Assembly: GCA_029781535.1 (NCBI GenBank)
Contig: JAKOWL010000171.1
Location: 1-48,839, forward strand
From: Pseudomonadota bacterium
GTDB taxonomy: Bacteria > Pseudomonadota > Gammaproteobacteria > Burkholderiales > Methylophilaceae
Length of the DNA: 48,839 bases
Reading direction: 5' to 3'
Shown here: piece by piece, positions 9,232-18,731 of the stretch
Position numbering within the stretch: the stretch's first letter is position 1
How the letters are laid out: each line of letters opens with the position of its first letter
Position numbers and translations under genes: made by a program
The notes under the pieces: generated by a model
What the model saw: the letters and a program-made list of their open reading frames with translations, nothing else
Database searches by the model: none
Told to the model about the DNA's origin: nothing

Positions 9232-9672
9232 ATGAAATTAAATACCATTAAACCAGCAGCAGGTGCTAAAAAAGCGGCACGTCGCGTTGGGCGCGGCATT
9301 GGCTCTGGCTTGGGCAAGACAAGTGGCCGTGGTCATAAAGGTCAACATTCCCGTGCGGGTCATTTCAAGATTGGTTTTGAAGGCGGTCAGATGCCTTTGC
9401 AACGCCGTTTGCCAAAGCGTGGCTTTAATTCTTTAACCAAGGAAGATACCGCCCGAATTCGTACCAGTGAGCTGGTTGGTTTGGATGCCAAAGTGATTGA
9501 TTTGCTTGCTTTGAAGGCGGCTAAACTGGTTGCCGGCAGTGCCAAAGCGGCAAAAGTGTATTTGTCTGGCGAAGTGAATAAAAAGCTGAACGTGCAAGGC
9601 TTGTTGCTGACCAAAGGTGCTCGCGCTGCTATCGAAGCTGCTGGCGGCAAAGTTGTTGAAGCTGCTGAGTAA
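9232..9672 (+). CDS. rplO: 50S ribosomal protein L15
   Basis: L15 is a late-assembly 50S protein with a long, glycine-rich N-terminal extension into r[25 protein letters not shown] (about residues 17-38) and the following [18 protein letters not shown] are characteristic. It has 146 residues. AGAGG lies before the ATG, and secY follows closely. Confidence 0.97.
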   Translation: MKLNTIKPAAGAKKAARRVGRGIGSGLGKTSGRGHKGQHSRAGHFKIGFEGGQMPLQRRLPKRGFNSLTKEDTARIRTSELVGLDAKVIDLLALKAAKLVAGSAKAAKVYLSGEVNKKLNVQGLLLTKGARAAIEAAGGKVVEAAE

Positions 9673-9690
9673 GTTTAAGAGAGTTTGACG

Positions 9691-11007
9691 TTGGCGCAGG
9701 ATAATATTCTCGGCGGCATGGGTAAATTAGGCGAGCTGAAGAGCCGCTTATGGTTCGTGCTTGGAGCGTTGGTCGTGTACCGGCTGGGTGCGCATATTCC
9801 GGTGCCTGGCATCGACCCTAATACGCTGAAGCAATTGTTTGATTCTCAAGGTGGCGGCATCTTGGGCATGTTTAATATGTTCTCAGGCGGCGCGTTGTCA
9901 CGCTTTACTGTGTTTGCCTTGGGTATCATGCCTTATATTTCTGCATCAATCATTATGCAGTTGCTGTCTGTGGTTTCACCTAAGATTGAACAGCTTAAAA
10001 AAGAAGGTGAAGCGGGTAGGCGGCAAATGACCAAATATACCCGTTATGGGACAGTGTTGTTAGCAACTTTCCAGGCGTTAGGGATTGCGATCGCATTTGA
10101 GAGAACCGCGGGTTTGGTGTTGGATCCTGGATTTGCTTTCAGATTGACTACAGTAGTTACTTTGGTTGGCGGTACTATGTTCTTGATGTGGCTGGGTGAG
10201 CAAATCACAGAGCGTGGTATTGGTAATGGTATATCCATTATTATCTTTGCAGGTATTGTTGCAGGCTTGCCGCGTGCTATTGGGAATACTTTGGAATTGG
10301 CAAAAACAGGGGCGTTTTCAATTCCACTGGTGGTTTTTTTGCTGGCAGCCACTTTGTTAGTTACAGCCTTGGTGGTCTTTGTAGAGCGCGGTCAACGCAA
10401 GATTACGGTGAACTATGCCAAGCGTCAGGTTGGAAATAAGGTGTTTGGCGGTCAAACTACTCACTTGCCAATGAAATTGAACATGGCTGGTGTGATTCCG
10501 CCAATTTTTGCGTCGAGCATCATTTTGTTCCCTGCTACGCTGGCAAACTGGTTTGGCAGCAGCGAGAAGATGTATTGGTTGAAAGATGTTGCGAGTGTAT
10601 TGTCGCCTGGTCAACCCATTTACATATTGCTGTTTGCATTAGCAATCGTGTTCTTCTGTTTCTTTTATACGGCATTGGTATTTAATCCTAAGGAAACAGC
10701 AGACAATTTGAAGAAAAGTGGTGCGTTTGTTCCAGGTATTCGTCCTGGCGAGCAAACTGCCAAATACATTGACAAGATTATGGGGCGTTTGACTTTGGTG
10801 GGTGCTTTTTATATCACTTTGGTCTGTTTGTTGCCTGAATTCTTGATTTTGAAATTTAATACACCATTTTATTTTGGTGGGACATCGTTGCTGATTATCG
10901 TAGTGGTCACTATGGACTTTATGGCGCAAGTGCAATCGCATTTGATGTCGCAGCAATATGAAGGCCTGCTGAAGAAGGCTAATTTTAAAGGTAACGCTCT
11001 GCGTTAA
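9691..11007 (+). CDS. secY: Preprotein translocase subunit SecY
   Basis: SecY is the inner-membrane protein-conducting channel, working with SecE, SecG and SecA. The sequence has the expected ten membrane segments, the early [16 protein letters not shown] block, the [21 protein letters not shown] region and the cytosolic loop [17 protein letters not shown] chose the TTG at 9691 (MAQDNILGG..., 438 residues) because AAGAGAG at 9677-9683 is 7 nt upstream. A TTG at 9685 would leave only 1 nt. It sits between rplO and infA as usual. Confidence 0.96.
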   Translation: MAQDNILGGMGKLGELKSRLWFVLGALVVYRLGAHIPVPGIDPNTLKQLFDSQGGGILGMFNMFSGGALSRFTVFALGIMPYISASIIMQLLSVVSPKIEQLKKEGEAGRRQMTKYTRYGTVLLATFQALGIAIAFERTAGLVLDPGFAFRLTTVVTLVGGTMFLMWLGEQITERGIGNGISIIIFAGIVAGLPRAIGNTLELAKTGAFSIPLVVFLLAATLLVTALVVFVERGQRKITVNYAKRQVGNKVFGGQTTHLPMKLNMAGVIPPIFASSIILFPATLANWFGSSEKMYWLKDVASVLSPGQPIYILLFALAIVFFCFFYTALVFNPKETADNLKKSGAFVPGIRPGEQTAKYIDKIMGRLTLVGAFYITLVCLLPEFLILKFNTPFYFGGTSLLIIVVVTMDFMAQVQSHLMSQQYEGLLKKANFKGNALR

Positions 11008-11015
11008 TAAGTAAG

Positions 11016-11234
11016 TTGGCTAAAGAAGACACCATAGAAATGCAAGGTGAGATTCTGGAGAATCTTCCTAATGCCACTTTTAAGGTAAAGCTAGAAAATG
11101 GCCATACAGTACTAGGCTATATTTCAGGCAAAATGCGCATGCATTATATTCGCATTTTGCCAGGCGACAAGGTGACAGTAGAAATGACACCTTATGATTT
11201 AACAAGGGCGCGGATTACTTTCCGCGCTAAATAG
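11016..11234 (+). CDS. infA: Translation initiation factor IF-1
   Basis: IF-1 blocks the ribosomal A site during initiation. The 72-residue OB-fold protein has the family sequence [14 protein letters not shown] and [17 protein letters not shown]. It starts with TTG at 11016, 8 nt after secY, with only a weak ribosome-binding site (AATAAGTAAG), suggesting low or coupled initiation. Confidence 0.97.
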   Translation: MAKEDTIEMQGEILENLPNATFKVKLENGHTVLGYISGKMRMHYIRILPGDKVTVEMTPYDLTRARITFRAK

Positions 11235-11253
11235 TAAAGTAAAGAGGTTTAAC

Positions 11254-11367
11254 ATGAGAGTTCGTGCTTCAGTAAAAAAATTGTGCCGCAATTGTAAAGT
11301 GGTACGTCGTCGTGGTGTTGTGCGTATTATTTGCACGGATCCTCGTCATAAACAACGCCAAGGCTAA
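11254..11367 (+). CDS. rpmJ: 50S ribosomal protein L36 (zinc-binding type)
   Basis: A 37-residue protein starting [17 protein letters not shown] and ending PRHKQRQG. Cysteines 11, 14 and 27 and histidine 32 form the known zinc site of the C+ type. AAGAGG lies 7 nt before the ATG. It is the last gene of the spc block, placed between infA and the alpha-operon promoter, as in many proteobacteria. Confidence 0.97.
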   Translation: MRVRASVKKLCRNCKVVRRRGVVRIICTDPRHKQRQG

Positions 11368-11395
11368 TTGGCTGGATGGCGAGAATAGTGATTCA

Positions 11396-11424
11396 TTGAA
11401 TTACTCTGATTAAACTGTTAAAAT
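11396..11424 (+). promoter_or_regulatory. Candidate sigma70 promoter of the alpha operon (rpsM)
   Basis: TTGAAT (11396-11401) and TAAAAT (11419-11424) are 17 nt apart in the 109-nt gap between rpmJ and rpsM. The start would be near 11431, leaving a 46-nt leader containing the palindrome GCGCTAGCGC (11451-11460). Good spacing and two near-consensus hexamers make this one of the better promoters in the window. Confidence 0.7.
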
Positions 11425-11476
11425 ATTCGGCTTTTTATTTGGTTAGCTAAGCGCTAGCGCATTTGGAGTTTTAGTT

Positions 11477-11839
11477 ATGGCACGTATTGCAGGGGTGAAT
11501 ATCCCAAATCATAAACATGCTGAGATCGCATTGACAGCGATTTACGGTATTGGCCGTCCAACAGCACAGAAAATCTGTGTGGCGGCTGGCGTTGCTATCA
11601 GCACAAAAATTAAAGATTTGAACGACGCAGATATCGAAAAATTGCGTGACGAAGTGGCTAAGCTAAAAGTAGAAGGTGACTTGCGTCGTGATGTTTCAAT
11701 GAACATCAAACGTTTGATGGATTTGGGCTGTTATCGTGGCGTGCGTCATCGTCGTGGCTTGCCAGTGCGTGGTCAGCGTACCAAGACCAATGCGCGTACT
11801 CGCAAGGGTCCCGTCAAAGCTATCAAGCAAGCTAAATAA
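11477..11839 (+). CDS. rpsM: 30S ribosomal protein S13
   Basis: S13 sits at the top of the 30S head and contacts L5 and the P-site tRNA. The 120 residues contain [23 protein letters not shown] at the start and the basic tail [25 protein letters not shown] lies about 8 nt upstream of the ATG. It is the first gene of the alpha block. Confidence 0.98.
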   Translation: MARIAGVNIPNHKHAEIALTAIYGIGRPTAQKICVAAGVAISTKIKDLNDADIEKLRDEVAKLKVEGDLRRDVSMNIKRLMDLGCYRGVRHRRGLPVRGQRTKTNARTRKGPVKAIKQAK

Positions 11840-11872
11840 TTTTTTAAGAGATTTTGTTAAGGACTGTACAAC

Positions 11873-12262
11873 ATGGCAAAAGCTAATGTACGCATCAAAA
11901 AGAAAGTGAAAAAGAATATTGCCGAGGGGATCGCCCACGTGCATGCTTCTTTCAATAACACCATTATTACGATTACCGATCGTCAAGGTAACGCACTGTC
12001 ATGGGCGACTTCTGGCGGCCAAGGTTTTAAAGGTTCACGTAAAAGTACTCCTTTCGCGGCGCAGGTGGCAGCGGAAGTGGCTGGTAAAACAGCACAGGAG
12101 TCTGGTGTTAAAAACTTGGAAGTGCGTATCAAAGGCCCAGGCCCAGGCCGTGAATCTGCAGTGCGTGCATTGAATGCCGCAGGATTCAAAATCACTAGCA
12201 TCACCGATGTGACCCCTGTGCCACATAACGGCTGCCGCCCACCGAAAAAACGTCGCATTTAA
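11873..12262 (+). CDS. rpsK: 30S ribosomal protein S11
   Basis: S11 shapes the platform near the Shine-Dalgarno helix. The 129 residues include [19 protein letters not shown] (about residues 22-40) and the C-terminal [16 protein letters not shown], both diagnostic. AAGGA precedes the ATG by about 9 nt. Confidence 0.98.
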   Translation: MAKANVRIKKKVKKNIAEGIAHVHASFNNTIITITDRQGNALSWATSGGQGFKGSRKSTPFAAQVAAEVAGKTAQESGVKNLEVRIKGPGPGRESAVRALNAAGFKITSITDVTPVPHNGCRPPKKRRI

Positions 12263-12292
12263 TTTATTGCGAAAAGATTACTGGAGAATATC

Positions 12293-12922
12293 TTGGCTAG
12301 AAATTTAGATCCTAAATGCCGTCAGTGCCGCCGCGAAGGTGAGAAGTTGTTCTTGAAAGCAGAAAAATGCTTTACGGATAAATGTGCGATTGAAAAACGC
12401 AATTTTGCCCCGGGGCAACACGGTCAACGCCGTAACTCACGCCTTTCAGACTATGGTGTTCAGTTGCGTGAGAAACAAAAAGTGCGTCGTATTTACGGCA
12501 TTTTAGAGGCTCAGTTCCGTGGTTATTACGCTGAGGCTGATCGCCAAAAAGGCATCACTGGTGAAAACCTGTTGCAGTTGCTGGAATGTCGTCTTGACAA
12601 TGTGGCATATCGCATGGGTTTTGGCGGTTCTCGTACAGAAGCACGTCAAATCGTGCGTCACAATGGTATCTTGGTGAATGGCAAGCGTGTAAACATCCCT
12701 TCTTACCAAGTTAAAGCCGGTGATGTGATCTCTGTGGCCGAGTCCGCTAAACAGCAGTTGCGTGTTAAAGGCGCTTTGGAGGCTGCAGAGCAGCGTGGTT
12801 TCCCAGAATGGCTCGAAGTAGATGTGAAAGCTTTGACAGGCAAATTCAAGTCCAAACCGCAGCGCGACGACTTGCCATCTACGATTAACGAGTCCTTGGT
12901 TGTTGAGTTGTATTCTAAATAA
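12293..12922 (+). CDS. rpsD: 30S ribosomal protein S4 (zinc-binding type)
   Basis: S4 nucleates 30S assembly, helps accuracy and in E. coli represses the alpha operon. Cysteines 9, 12, 26 and 31 form a zinc-site pattern in the N-terminal arm, and an S4 RNA-binding fold begins at [21 protein letters not shown] (about residues 98-118). It starts at TTG 12293 with TGGAG about 7 nt upstream and has 209 residues. Confidence 0.97.
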   Translation: MARNLDPKCRQCRREGEKLFLKAEKCFTDKCAIEKRNFAPGQHGQRRNSRLSDYGVQLREKQKVRRIYGILEAQFRGYYAEADRQKGITGENLLQLLECRLDNVAYRMGFGGSRTEARQIVRHNGILVNGKRVNIPSYQVKAGDVISVAESAKQQLRVKGALEAAEQRGFPEWLEVDVKALTGKFKSKPQRDDLPSTINESLVVELYSK

Positions 12923-12973
12923 TTGAAATAGAAAACAATATTTATCAACAATTTAGGCCAATTAAGGAAAGAT

Positions 12974-13960
12974 ATGCAAAATAATCCAACTGAATACTTG
13001 AAACCACGTGTGGTGGATGTTGAAGTGATTAGCCCATTGCGTGCTCGCGTTACGCTTGAGCCGATGGAGCGTGGCTTTGGTTATACCTTAGGTAATGCGT
13101 TGCGTCGTGTTCTGTTGTCTTCAATTCCTGGTTACGCTATTACCGAAGTCAAAATCGATGGCGTAGTGCATGAATATTCCACTATTGATGGTGTGCAAGA
13201 GGATGTAGTGGATATCTTGCTTAACCTGAAAGGCGTGGCACTGAAACTGAATAGTAAGTCAGAGACTATTCTGACTTTAAGTAAGTCAGGTGAGGGTGTT
13301 GTCACTGCCGGTGATTTTGAGACTGGCCACGATGCAGAGATTGCGAATCCTAATCATGTGATTGCACATCTGACTAAAGGCGGTAAACTGGATTTGGAAG
13401 TTAAAGTCGAGATGGGTCGTGGCTATCAGCCTGTGCCATCACGCCAAAAGGCAAACCAGGAAGATCGCGTAATGGGATTCATCATGGTGGATGCTTCTTT
13501 CAGCCCAATCAATAAAGTAAGCTACCACGTTGAGAGTGCTCGTGTTGAGCAGCGCACCGACTTGGATAAGCTGATTATGGATGTTGAGACAAACGGTATT
13601 ATAGAGCCTGAGCAAGCGATTCGCGATGCAGCCCGTATCCTGATTGGCCAACTATCTGTATTCGCTAATTTGGAAGGCGCGCCAAGCGAAGTGGAAGTAA
13701 AAGCTACTCCGCAAGTGGATCCAGTATTGTTGCGTCCAGTGGATGATTTGGAGTTGACAGTACGTTCTGCAAACTGCCTGAAAGCAGAAAATATTTTCTA
13801 CATCGGCGATTTGATTCAACGTACAGAAAATGAGTTGTTGAAAGCACCTAACTTAGGTCGCAAATCACTGAATGAAATTAAAGATGTATTGGCTTCTAAA
13901 GGTCTGACTTTAGGGATGAAGTTGGAAAACTGGCCGCCAGTTGGTTTGGAAAAAGCCTAA
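12974..13960 (+). CDS. rpoA: RNA polymerase alpha subunit
   Basis: Alpha dimerises to start core polymerase assembly and its C-terminal domain contacts UP elements and activators. The N-terminal domain (about residues 1-230) has the [17 protein letters not shown] block; the C-terminal domain (about 250-328) has [19 protein letters not shown]. At 328 residues it is full length. TAAGGA lies before the ATG. It is in its usual place between rpsD and rplQ. Confidence 0.98.
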   Translation: MQNNPTEYLKPRVVDVEVISPLRARVTLEPMERGFGYTLGNALRRVLLSSIPGYAITEVKIDGVVHEYSTIDGVQEDVVDILLNLKGVALKLNSKSETILTLSKSGEGVVTAGDFETGHDAEIANPNHVIAHLTKGGKLDLEVKVEMGRGYQPVPSRQKANQEDRVMGFIMVDASFSPINKVSYHVESARVEQRTDLDKLIMDVETNGIIEPEQAIRDAARILIGQLSVFANLEGAPSEVEVKATPQVDPVLLRPVDDLELTVRSANCLKAENIFYIGDLIQRTENELLKAPNLGRKSLNEIKDVLASKGLTLGMKLENWPPVGLEKA

Positions 13961-13997
13961 TAATCAAGAACAGATTAAGTTAAATAAGGAAATTACC

Positions 13998-14384
13998 ATG
14001 CGTCACGGTAACAGCAATCGTAAATTAAACCGCACTAGCAGCCACCGCGCTGCGATGTTTCGCAATATGACGACTTCTTTGTTGCGTCACGAAGTGATCA
14101 AAACAACTTTGCCTAAGGCAAAAGAATTGCGTAAATTTGTTGAACCTATGATTACATTGGGTAAAAACGCAACTTTGGCAAATCGTCGTTTGGCATTCAG
14201 TCGCCTGCGTGACCGCGAGATCGTTGGCAAATTGTTCAATGAATTGGGTCCTCGTTACAATGCGCGTAACGGTGGTTACCTGCGTATCCTGAAATGTGGC
14301 TTCCGTGATGGTGATAATGCGCCTATGGCATTTGTAGAACTGGTTGATCGTCCGGAAACTAGTGTACAGGCTGCAGCAGAGTAA
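13998..14384 (+). CDS. rplQ: 50S ribosomal protein L17
   Basis: L17 lies near the tunnel exit. The start at 13998 yields [17 protein letters not shown] and 128 residues, matching relatives; ATAAGGA lies 8 nt upstream. A longer reading from 13941 would overlap rpoA and is rejected. It is the last gene of the cluster and is followed by a strong terminator. Confidence 0.98.
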   Translation: MRHGNSNRKLNRTSSHRAAMFRNMTTSLLRHEVIKTTLPKAKELRKFVEPMITLGKNATLANRRLAFSRLRDREIVGKLFNELGPRYNARNGGYLRILKCGFRDGDNAPMAFVELVDRPETSVQAAAE

Positions 14385-14408
14385 TTAAAAAATACAAAGT
14401 AAATAAAT

Positions 14409-14438
14409 AAAAAAGCCAGCATATATGCTGGCTTTTTT
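14409..14438. terminator. Bidirectional intrinsic terminator after rplQ
   Basis: A perfect 30-base palindrome: six A, GCCAGC, ATATAT, GCTGGC, six T. It lies between the convergent rplQ and glutaredoxin-like genes and carries a T run on both strands, so it can stop transcription from both sides. Confidence 0.93.
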
Positions 14439-14440
14439 AT

Positions 14441-14668
14441 TTATTTGATGAAGTCTATTATTTGCTCAGCAATAAATGGCCAAGCTAATTCTGTCTGGTT
14501 ATCCAGTCGCTTGAGTACCGGAATTGACTGGCCATAACGAGACGTCAGTTGATCATCATAAGCGATTTCTATTTTTTTCCATGAAAGTGGCGGGTAAATA
14601 GTATTTAACTGAGCTTCAGCTAAATCACATAAGTGACAATGTTCAGTCATGTAGAGTTGTAATTGCAT
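14441..14668 (-). CDS. Glutaredoxin-like thioredoxin-fold protein
   Basis: A 75-residue protein with a CXXC redox pair (Cys11-His-Leu-Cys14) right after the first beta strand, and a cis-proline candidate at Pro50 in QSIPVL. This is the small glutaredoxin-family layout (DUF836-like), common in proteobacteria and of unproven substrate. It would work in the cytoplasm, since there is no signal peptide. It stands alone on the minus strand, convergent with rplQ, and ends beside the shared terminator. Confidence 0.85.
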   Translation of the reverse strand: MQLQLYMTEHCHLCDLAEAQLNTIYPPLSWKKIEIAYDDQLTSRYGQSIPVLKRLDNQTELAWPFIAEQIIDFIK

Positions 14669-14740
14669 TTTGGGCAGATTTTACACGGAAAATCACTCAT
14701 AATAACGTTTAATTCAAAGATGAATAAATCGGGTTAAAGT

Positions 14741-16174
14741 TTGGAAAACCAAGAGACAAAGGAAAGCTTGCAGGAGACGCTAGAGCAGATTATCCATTTG
14801 TTGGATAAGCAGGCGCTGGTCGAAGATCTTGTACATCATCAGGAAATGCCACGGCGTGATTTGGTAGAGTCGCTCGTGCATAAGCAGCATCTGGCTGAGC
14901 TGCAGAAAAAGCTTGATGTGCTTCACCCGGCTGATGTCGCCTATATACTCGAAGCATTGCCTCTTGAGCGCAGGTTAATCGTCTGGGATCTGGTCAAAGC
15001 CGAGCGCGATGGCGAGATTCTGCTTGAAGTGTCTGATGCAGTAAGGCAAACCCTGATTGCCGAGATGGAGCCAGAGGAGCTCTTGGCTGCAGCCGAGCAA
15101 CTGGATACGGATGAGATTGCCGACTTGGCGCCTGACCTGCCTAAAGACGTGTTGCAGGATGTGCTGGATAGCCTGGATAGTCAAAATCGTGCACGTTTGC
15201 AATCCGCACTATCTTATCCAGAGAATACCGTAGGTGCCTTGATGGACTTTGATATTGTAACTATTCGAGAGGATATTACTTTAGAAGTCGCATTGCGATA
15301 CCTGCGCCGCCTTGGCAGTTTGCCTGATCATACCGATAAATTATTCGTGGTGGATCGGGATGATATTTTGCGCGGCATGGTCTCACTCAAACGTATCGTG
15401 GTGAATGACCTGGACGCAAAGCTGTCCGAAATACTTTCTGATGATGTGGTTCTGTTTCATCCGGAAGATGATGCAGGCGAAGCTGCCAAAGCGTTTGAGC
15501 GGTATGATTTGATTACTGCGCCAGTGGTAGATATCAACAACAAGCTGGTTGGCCGTATAACTGTAGATGCAGTAATGGATTACATCCGCGAGGAATCGGA
15601 TGCGGATAAGTTTTCGATGGCAGGCTTACGCGAAGAGGAAGACTTTTTTGCCTCGGTATGGAAATCCGTGCAGAACCGCTGGGCATGGCTGGCGATTAAT
15701 CTCATAACCGCATTGGTGGCATCACGTGTAATTGGCATGTTCGAGGGATCTATTGAAAAAATCGCCGCGTTAGCGGCATTGATGCCAATCGTCGCTGGCA
15801 TTGGCGGTAACTCCGGGAATCAAACAATAACCATGATTGTGCGAGGCTTGGCACTTGGTCAGATTTCATCCACCAATATGAACTCAATGATTAAAAAGGA
15901 GCTTGGCGTAGCGATGCTGAATGGACTGGTATGGGGTGGTGTATTGGGGGTGATTGCCTACTTTTTGTACCATAATTACCATCTAAGCTTGGTTATGACT
16001 GCAGCAATGACCCTTAATCTCCTGTTGGCAGCGGTAATGGGGGTGGTGATTCCTATCATCATGACCCGCTTGGGTAGAGATCCCGCTACTGGCTCCAGTG
16101 TGTTGATTACTGCGATGACAGATAGCGGAGGGTTCTTTATTTTTCTAGGCTTGGCAACTTTCTACTTGCTCTAG
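14741..16174 (+). CDS. mgtE: Magnesium transporter MgtE
   Basis: MgtE is an inner-membrane Mg2+ channel whose cytoplasmic domains sense Mg2+. The order is an acidic helical N domain (about residues 20-150), two CBS domains (about 155-285), then five membrane segments from about 315. The pore region IGGNSGNQTITMIVRG and the last-helix TDSGGFFIFLG are the family's conserved parts. The 477 residues begin at TTG 14741; no upstream in-frame ATG is open. The 72-nt upstream gap is too short for an Mg2+ riboswitch, and none is seen. The MscS gene follows after 10 nt. Confidence 0.93.
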   Translation: MENQETKESLQETLEQIIHLLDKQALVEDLVHHQEMPRRDLVESLVHKQHLAELQKKLDVLHPADVAYILEALPLERRLIVWDLVKAERDGEILLEVSDAVRQTLIAEMEPEELLAAAEQLDTDEIADLAPDLPKDVLQDVLDSLDSQNRARLQSALSYPENTVGALMDFDIVTIREDITLEVALRYLRRLGSLPDHTDKLFVVDRDDILRGMVSLKRIVVNDLDAKLSEILSDDVVLFHPEDDAGEAAKAFERYDLITAPVVDINNKLVGRITVDAVMDYIREESDADKFSMAGLREEEDFFASVWKSVQNRWAWLAINLITALVASRVIGMFEGSIEKIAALAALMPIVAGIGGNSGNQTITMIVRGLALGQISSTNMNSMIKKELGVAMLNGLVWGGVLGVIAYFLYHNYHLSLVMTAAMTLNLLLAAVMGVVIPIIMTRLGRDPATGSSVLITAMTDSGGFFIFLGLATFYLL

Positions 16175-16184
16175 TATTGATGAT

Positions 16185-17450
16185 ATGAACAGCGAAATTA
16201 GACAAATCTGGGTGGAAGTCCTGCATGATTTTGGCAGTCAACAGATTTTCTGGCAGTTGACAGTTTTGATGGCTGCTTTTGGAGTGGCTTGGCTGATTAA
16301 CGATGCGCTGCATACTTATGTGATGAAGTATGCACGAGAAAACACAAAGCTGGCGATAGGCGGCATTAACCGCGTACTGTTCCCAGTCTCCGCATTGCTC
16401 GGTGTTGCTTTGGGTAAATGGGTGCTGGCCAACTGGCATCATACAGGGATGTTGCAACTGACCATCAAGCTTTTGCTGGCGCTTGCGCTAATACGGCTGA
16501 GTGTTTATGCATTGCGTTATATATTCGACCCAAGCGGTTGGCTCAAGGCGTTTGAGCGATTCATTTCCTGGTCAGTATGGCTTGTACTGGCGTTGCACTT
16601 TACCGGGAATCTAACTCGCATTATTAAAGCGCTTGAAGAAGTGCAGTTTGGTTTGGGTAAGGGAGAGGCCAATCTCTGGATGGTGGTACAAGGAATTTTT
16701 ACCATCATTATTACCCTTTTCTTCACGCTTTGGTTAAGCAGGTTGGCCGAAAAAAAACTGATGCGGGCGCAGCAGCTGAGTGTCAATATCCGCGTGGCAA
16801 TGGTGAAGCTGGTACGTATTTTCTTCATTACCATAGGCGTTTTATTTTCGCTTTCCATCGTTGGTTTTGATATCACGTTATTTTCAGTGTTTGGCGGGGC
16901 GCTTGGTGTTGGGCTGGGTTTTGGTCTGCAAAAGATTGCCAGCAATTATGTCAGTGGTTTCATCCTGTTGCTGGATAAATCCATGCAAATCGGTGATGTG
17001 ATTACGACTGATGGCCACTATGGCGTAATCTCTGAGTTAAGGTCCCGCTATACGCTTCTGCGCAAGCTGGACGGCACGCAGGTTATTATTCCTAATGAAA
17101 CTTTGATTACCAGCCTGGTGATCAATCACTCGCATTCTGAAAAAAAAGCGCGGGTCGAGTTGCCGATTCAAGTGGCTTATAAAAGCGATTTGGAACTAGT
17201 GATCAATCTTCTTAAAAATGTGGCTTCGAGTCACACCAGAGTGCTTAAGGAGCCAAATCCCTCAGCAAATATTGTACAGTTCGGTGAAAGTGGTATCGAC
17301 ATGAATCTGGTGGTCTGGATACCTGATCCGGAGGAAGGTTCAGCAACACTCAAAACAGAGTTGTATCTGGCAGTTTGGGATGCATTCAAGCGACATGGTA
17401 TCGAAATACCTTTCCCACAAAGAGAGATGAGGATGCTGGGTTCTGTCTGA
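16185..17450 (+). CDS. Mechanosensitive ion channel, MscS family
   Basis: Such channels open under membrane tension and release solutes in hypo-osmotic shock. The 421-residue protein has several N-terminal membrane segments before the core (about residues 20-210), longer than E. coli MscS (286). The pore helix is glycine/alanine-rich, GGALGVGLGFGLQKIASNYV (about 236-255), followed by the beta domain with QIGDVITTDGHYGVI. It starts 10 nt after mgtE, so the two are probably cotranscribed, pairing ion uptake with osmotic release. No clear ribosome-binding site is seen. A terminator follows. Confidence 0.9.
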   Translation: MNSEIRQIWVEVLHDFGSQQIFWQLTVLMAAFGVAWLINDALHTYVMKYARENTKLAIGGINRVLFPVSALLGVALGKWVLANWHHTGMLQLTIKLLLALALIRLSVYALRYIFDPSGWLKAFERFISWSVWLVLALHFTGNLTRIIKALEEVQFGLGKGEANLWMVVQGIFTIIITLFFTLWLSRLAEKKLMRAQQLSVNIRVAMVKLVRIFFITIGVLFSLSIVGFDITLFSVFGGALGVGLGFGLQKIASNYVSGFILLLDKSMQIGDVITTDGHYGVISELRSRYTLLRKLDGTQVIIPNETLITSLVINHSHSEKKARVELPIQVAYKSDLELVINLLKNVASSHTRVLKEPNPSANIVQFGESGIDMNLVVWIPDPEEGSATLKTELYLAVWDAFKRHGIEIPFPQREMRMLGSV

Positions 17451-17463
17451 AAATTGTGGCAAT

Positions 17464-17490
17464 AAAAAAGCCCGCGTTGCGGGCTTTTTT
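17464..17490. terminator. Bidirectional intrinsic terminator between mscS-like gene and rpmG
   Basis: AAAAAAGCCCGC (17464-17475) pairs with GCGGGCTTTTTT (17479-17490) across a GTT loop. A/T runs on both arms let it serve both convergent genes. Confidence 0.92.
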
Positions 17491-17502
17491 ATTTTGTTGA
17501 AA

Positions 17503-17658
17503 TTATTTCAACTTGGTTTCTTTGTACATCACATGTTTGCGTGCCACTGGATCAAATTTCTTGATTTCCATTTTTTCTGGCATCGTGCGTTTGTTTTTAG
17601 TGGTGGTATAAAAGTGACCAGTACCAGCACTAGATTCCAATTTGATTTTTTCGCGCAT
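17503..17658 (-). CDS. rpmG: 50S ribosomal protein L33 (zinc-free type)
   Basis: A 51-residue protein starting [20 protein letters not shown] and ending [11 protein letters not shown]. It has no cysteine, so it is the C- form that does not bind zinc. AAGGAG is 9 nt upstream of the ATG at 17658. It follows rpmB by 13 nt; rpmB-rpmG is a standard bacterial pair. Confidence 0.97.
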   Translation of the reverse strand: MREKIKLESSAGTGHFYTTTKNKRTMPEKMEIKKFDPVARKHVMYKETKLK

Positions 17659-17671
17659 GGTTTAGTTCTCC

Positions 17672-17908
17672 TTAGATTTTTTCGCCGTTTGCGCGCATTT
17701 TCGCCAATACTGCGTCAATGCCGTTTTTATCGATAGTGCGCAATGCAGCGTTGGTAATGCGCAGGCTTACCCAGCGGTTCTCGCTTTCAACCCAGAACTT
17801 GCGATTTTGCAAGTTAGGCAAAAAGCGGCGTTTTGTTTTGTTTTGTGCGTGGGACACATTGTTACCCACCATTGGTTTTTTACCAGTTACCTGACATACA
17901 CGTGCCAT
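17672..17908 (-). CDS. rpmB: 50S ribosomal protein L28
   Basis: L28 is needed for 70S stability. The start at 17908 gives [20 protein letters not shown] and 78 residues, the standard length; a start four codons earlier is not conserved. TTGGAG lies about 9 nt upstream. It is the first gene of the rpmB-rpmG pair behind a good promoter. Confidence 0.97.
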   Translation of the reverse strand: MARVCQVTGKKPMVGNNVSHAQNKTKRRFLPNLQNRKFWVESENRWVSLRITNAALRTIDKNGIDAVLAKMRANGEKI

Positions 17909-17946
17909 GGCTGACTCCAAATATCTGCTTTTCGAGAAAGAGCGTG

Positions 17947-17976
17947 ATTATAGTACGAAACCAGAGAATGTTTCAA
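17947..17976 (-). promoter_or_regulatory. Promoter of rpmB-rpmG
   Basis: Read on the minus strand: TTGAAA (17976-17971) and a perfect TATAAT (17952-17947) with an 18-nt spacer. The start would be near 17940, about 32 nt before the rpmB ATG. Confidence 0.8.
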
Positions 17977-18015
17977 CCTAAATATAGGATTTTTTGGTGT
18001 TTTGCTTTGATTCGG

Positions 18016-18468
18016 CTAATGTTTGCCAGTGCTGCCGAAGCCGCCTTCACCTCTTTCTGTAACGGTGAACTCATCCACGATATGGAAATCAGCTTGTACG
18101 ACAGGCACAATCACTAACTGGGCGATACGTTCCATCGGGTTAAGGATGAATGCATGCTGGCTGCGGTTCCAGCAACTAACCAGTAATTGGCCTTGGTAGT
18201 CCGAATCAATCAGCCCGACCAGATTACCCAACACGATACCGTGCTTATGACCTAGTCCAGAACGTGGCAGAATCAGAGCGGCGTAATAGGCATTGTCGAT
18301 ATGGATCGCCATGCCAGTGGGGATCATCACAGTCTCGCCAGGCTGGATGGTTTGTGTATGCTCGATGCAGGCGCGCAAATCCAGCCCTGCAGAACCGGGT
18401 GTCGCATAGCTTGGCATCATGTGATGCAGGCGGGGATCAAGAATTTTCAGGTCTACCGAAATGGCCAT
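18016..18468 (-). CDS. dut: Deoxyuridine 5'-triphosphate nucleotidohydrolase
   Basis: dUTPase cleaves dUTP to dUMP and PPi, keeping uracil out of DNA and feeding dTMP synthesis. All five trimeric-dUTPase motifs are present: [50 protein letters not shown] and the C-terminal [13 protein letters not shown] chose the ATG at 18468 (150 residues, near the family length). An upstream start at 18504 adds 12 unconserved residues. Neither has a strong ribosome-binding site. Confidence 0.95.
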   Translation of the reverse strand: MAISVDLKILDPRLHHMMPSYATPGSAGLDLRACIEHTQTIQPGETVMIPTGMAIHIDNAYYAALILPRSGLGHKHGIVLGNLVGLIDSDYQGQLLVSCWNRSQHAFILNPMERIAQLVIVPVVQADFHIVDEFTVTERGEGGFGSTGKH

Positions 18469-18682
18469 AACGTAACTTTTATACAATGTTTGAACAGGTG
18501 ACATTAAACACTAAATAGCTGCGAAAATCACTATATCCAACACAGCGAAATTTTTCACGCAAAGTAAAATTTTTTCATTACTACATAAGCGTGTCTGTTA
18601 GTCGCGCCCAGCTTACCTTTCAGGCTAACTGTTGGGTCAATGAATGCGCATGCGTACGTGAATATCGTTCGAATATACAAAT
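18469..18682. other. Non-coding gap upstream of dut
   Basis: This AT-rich gap carries no convincing gene. On the minus strand there are possible -10 elements (TATAGT near 18530 and TATAAA near 18480) but no good -35 partners, so the dut promoter cannot be fixed. Nothing else is recognised. Confidence 0.5.
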
Positions 18683-18710
18683 AAAAAAGCCAGCTTTTGA
18701 TAGCTGGCTT
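18683..18710 (-). terminator. Intrinsic terminator after the TonB receptor gene
   Basis: On the minus strand AAGCCAGC (18710-18703) pairs with GCTGGCTT (18694-18687), and a T run follows, about 20 nt past the receptor stop codon. The opposite strand lacks a T run, so it acts for the receptor gene. Confidence 0.85.
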
Positions 18711-18731
18711 AGGGACATCCTGCAGATACGG

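Noticed and set aside
11451-11460. Palindrome GCGCTAGCGC before rpsM as an operator
   Set aside because: Ten bases of symmetry with no repeat partner or known regulator; listed only as part of the leader.
14669-14740. Possible Mg2+ riboswitch before mgtE
   Set aside because: Only 72 nt separate the genes and no M-box-like core is present.
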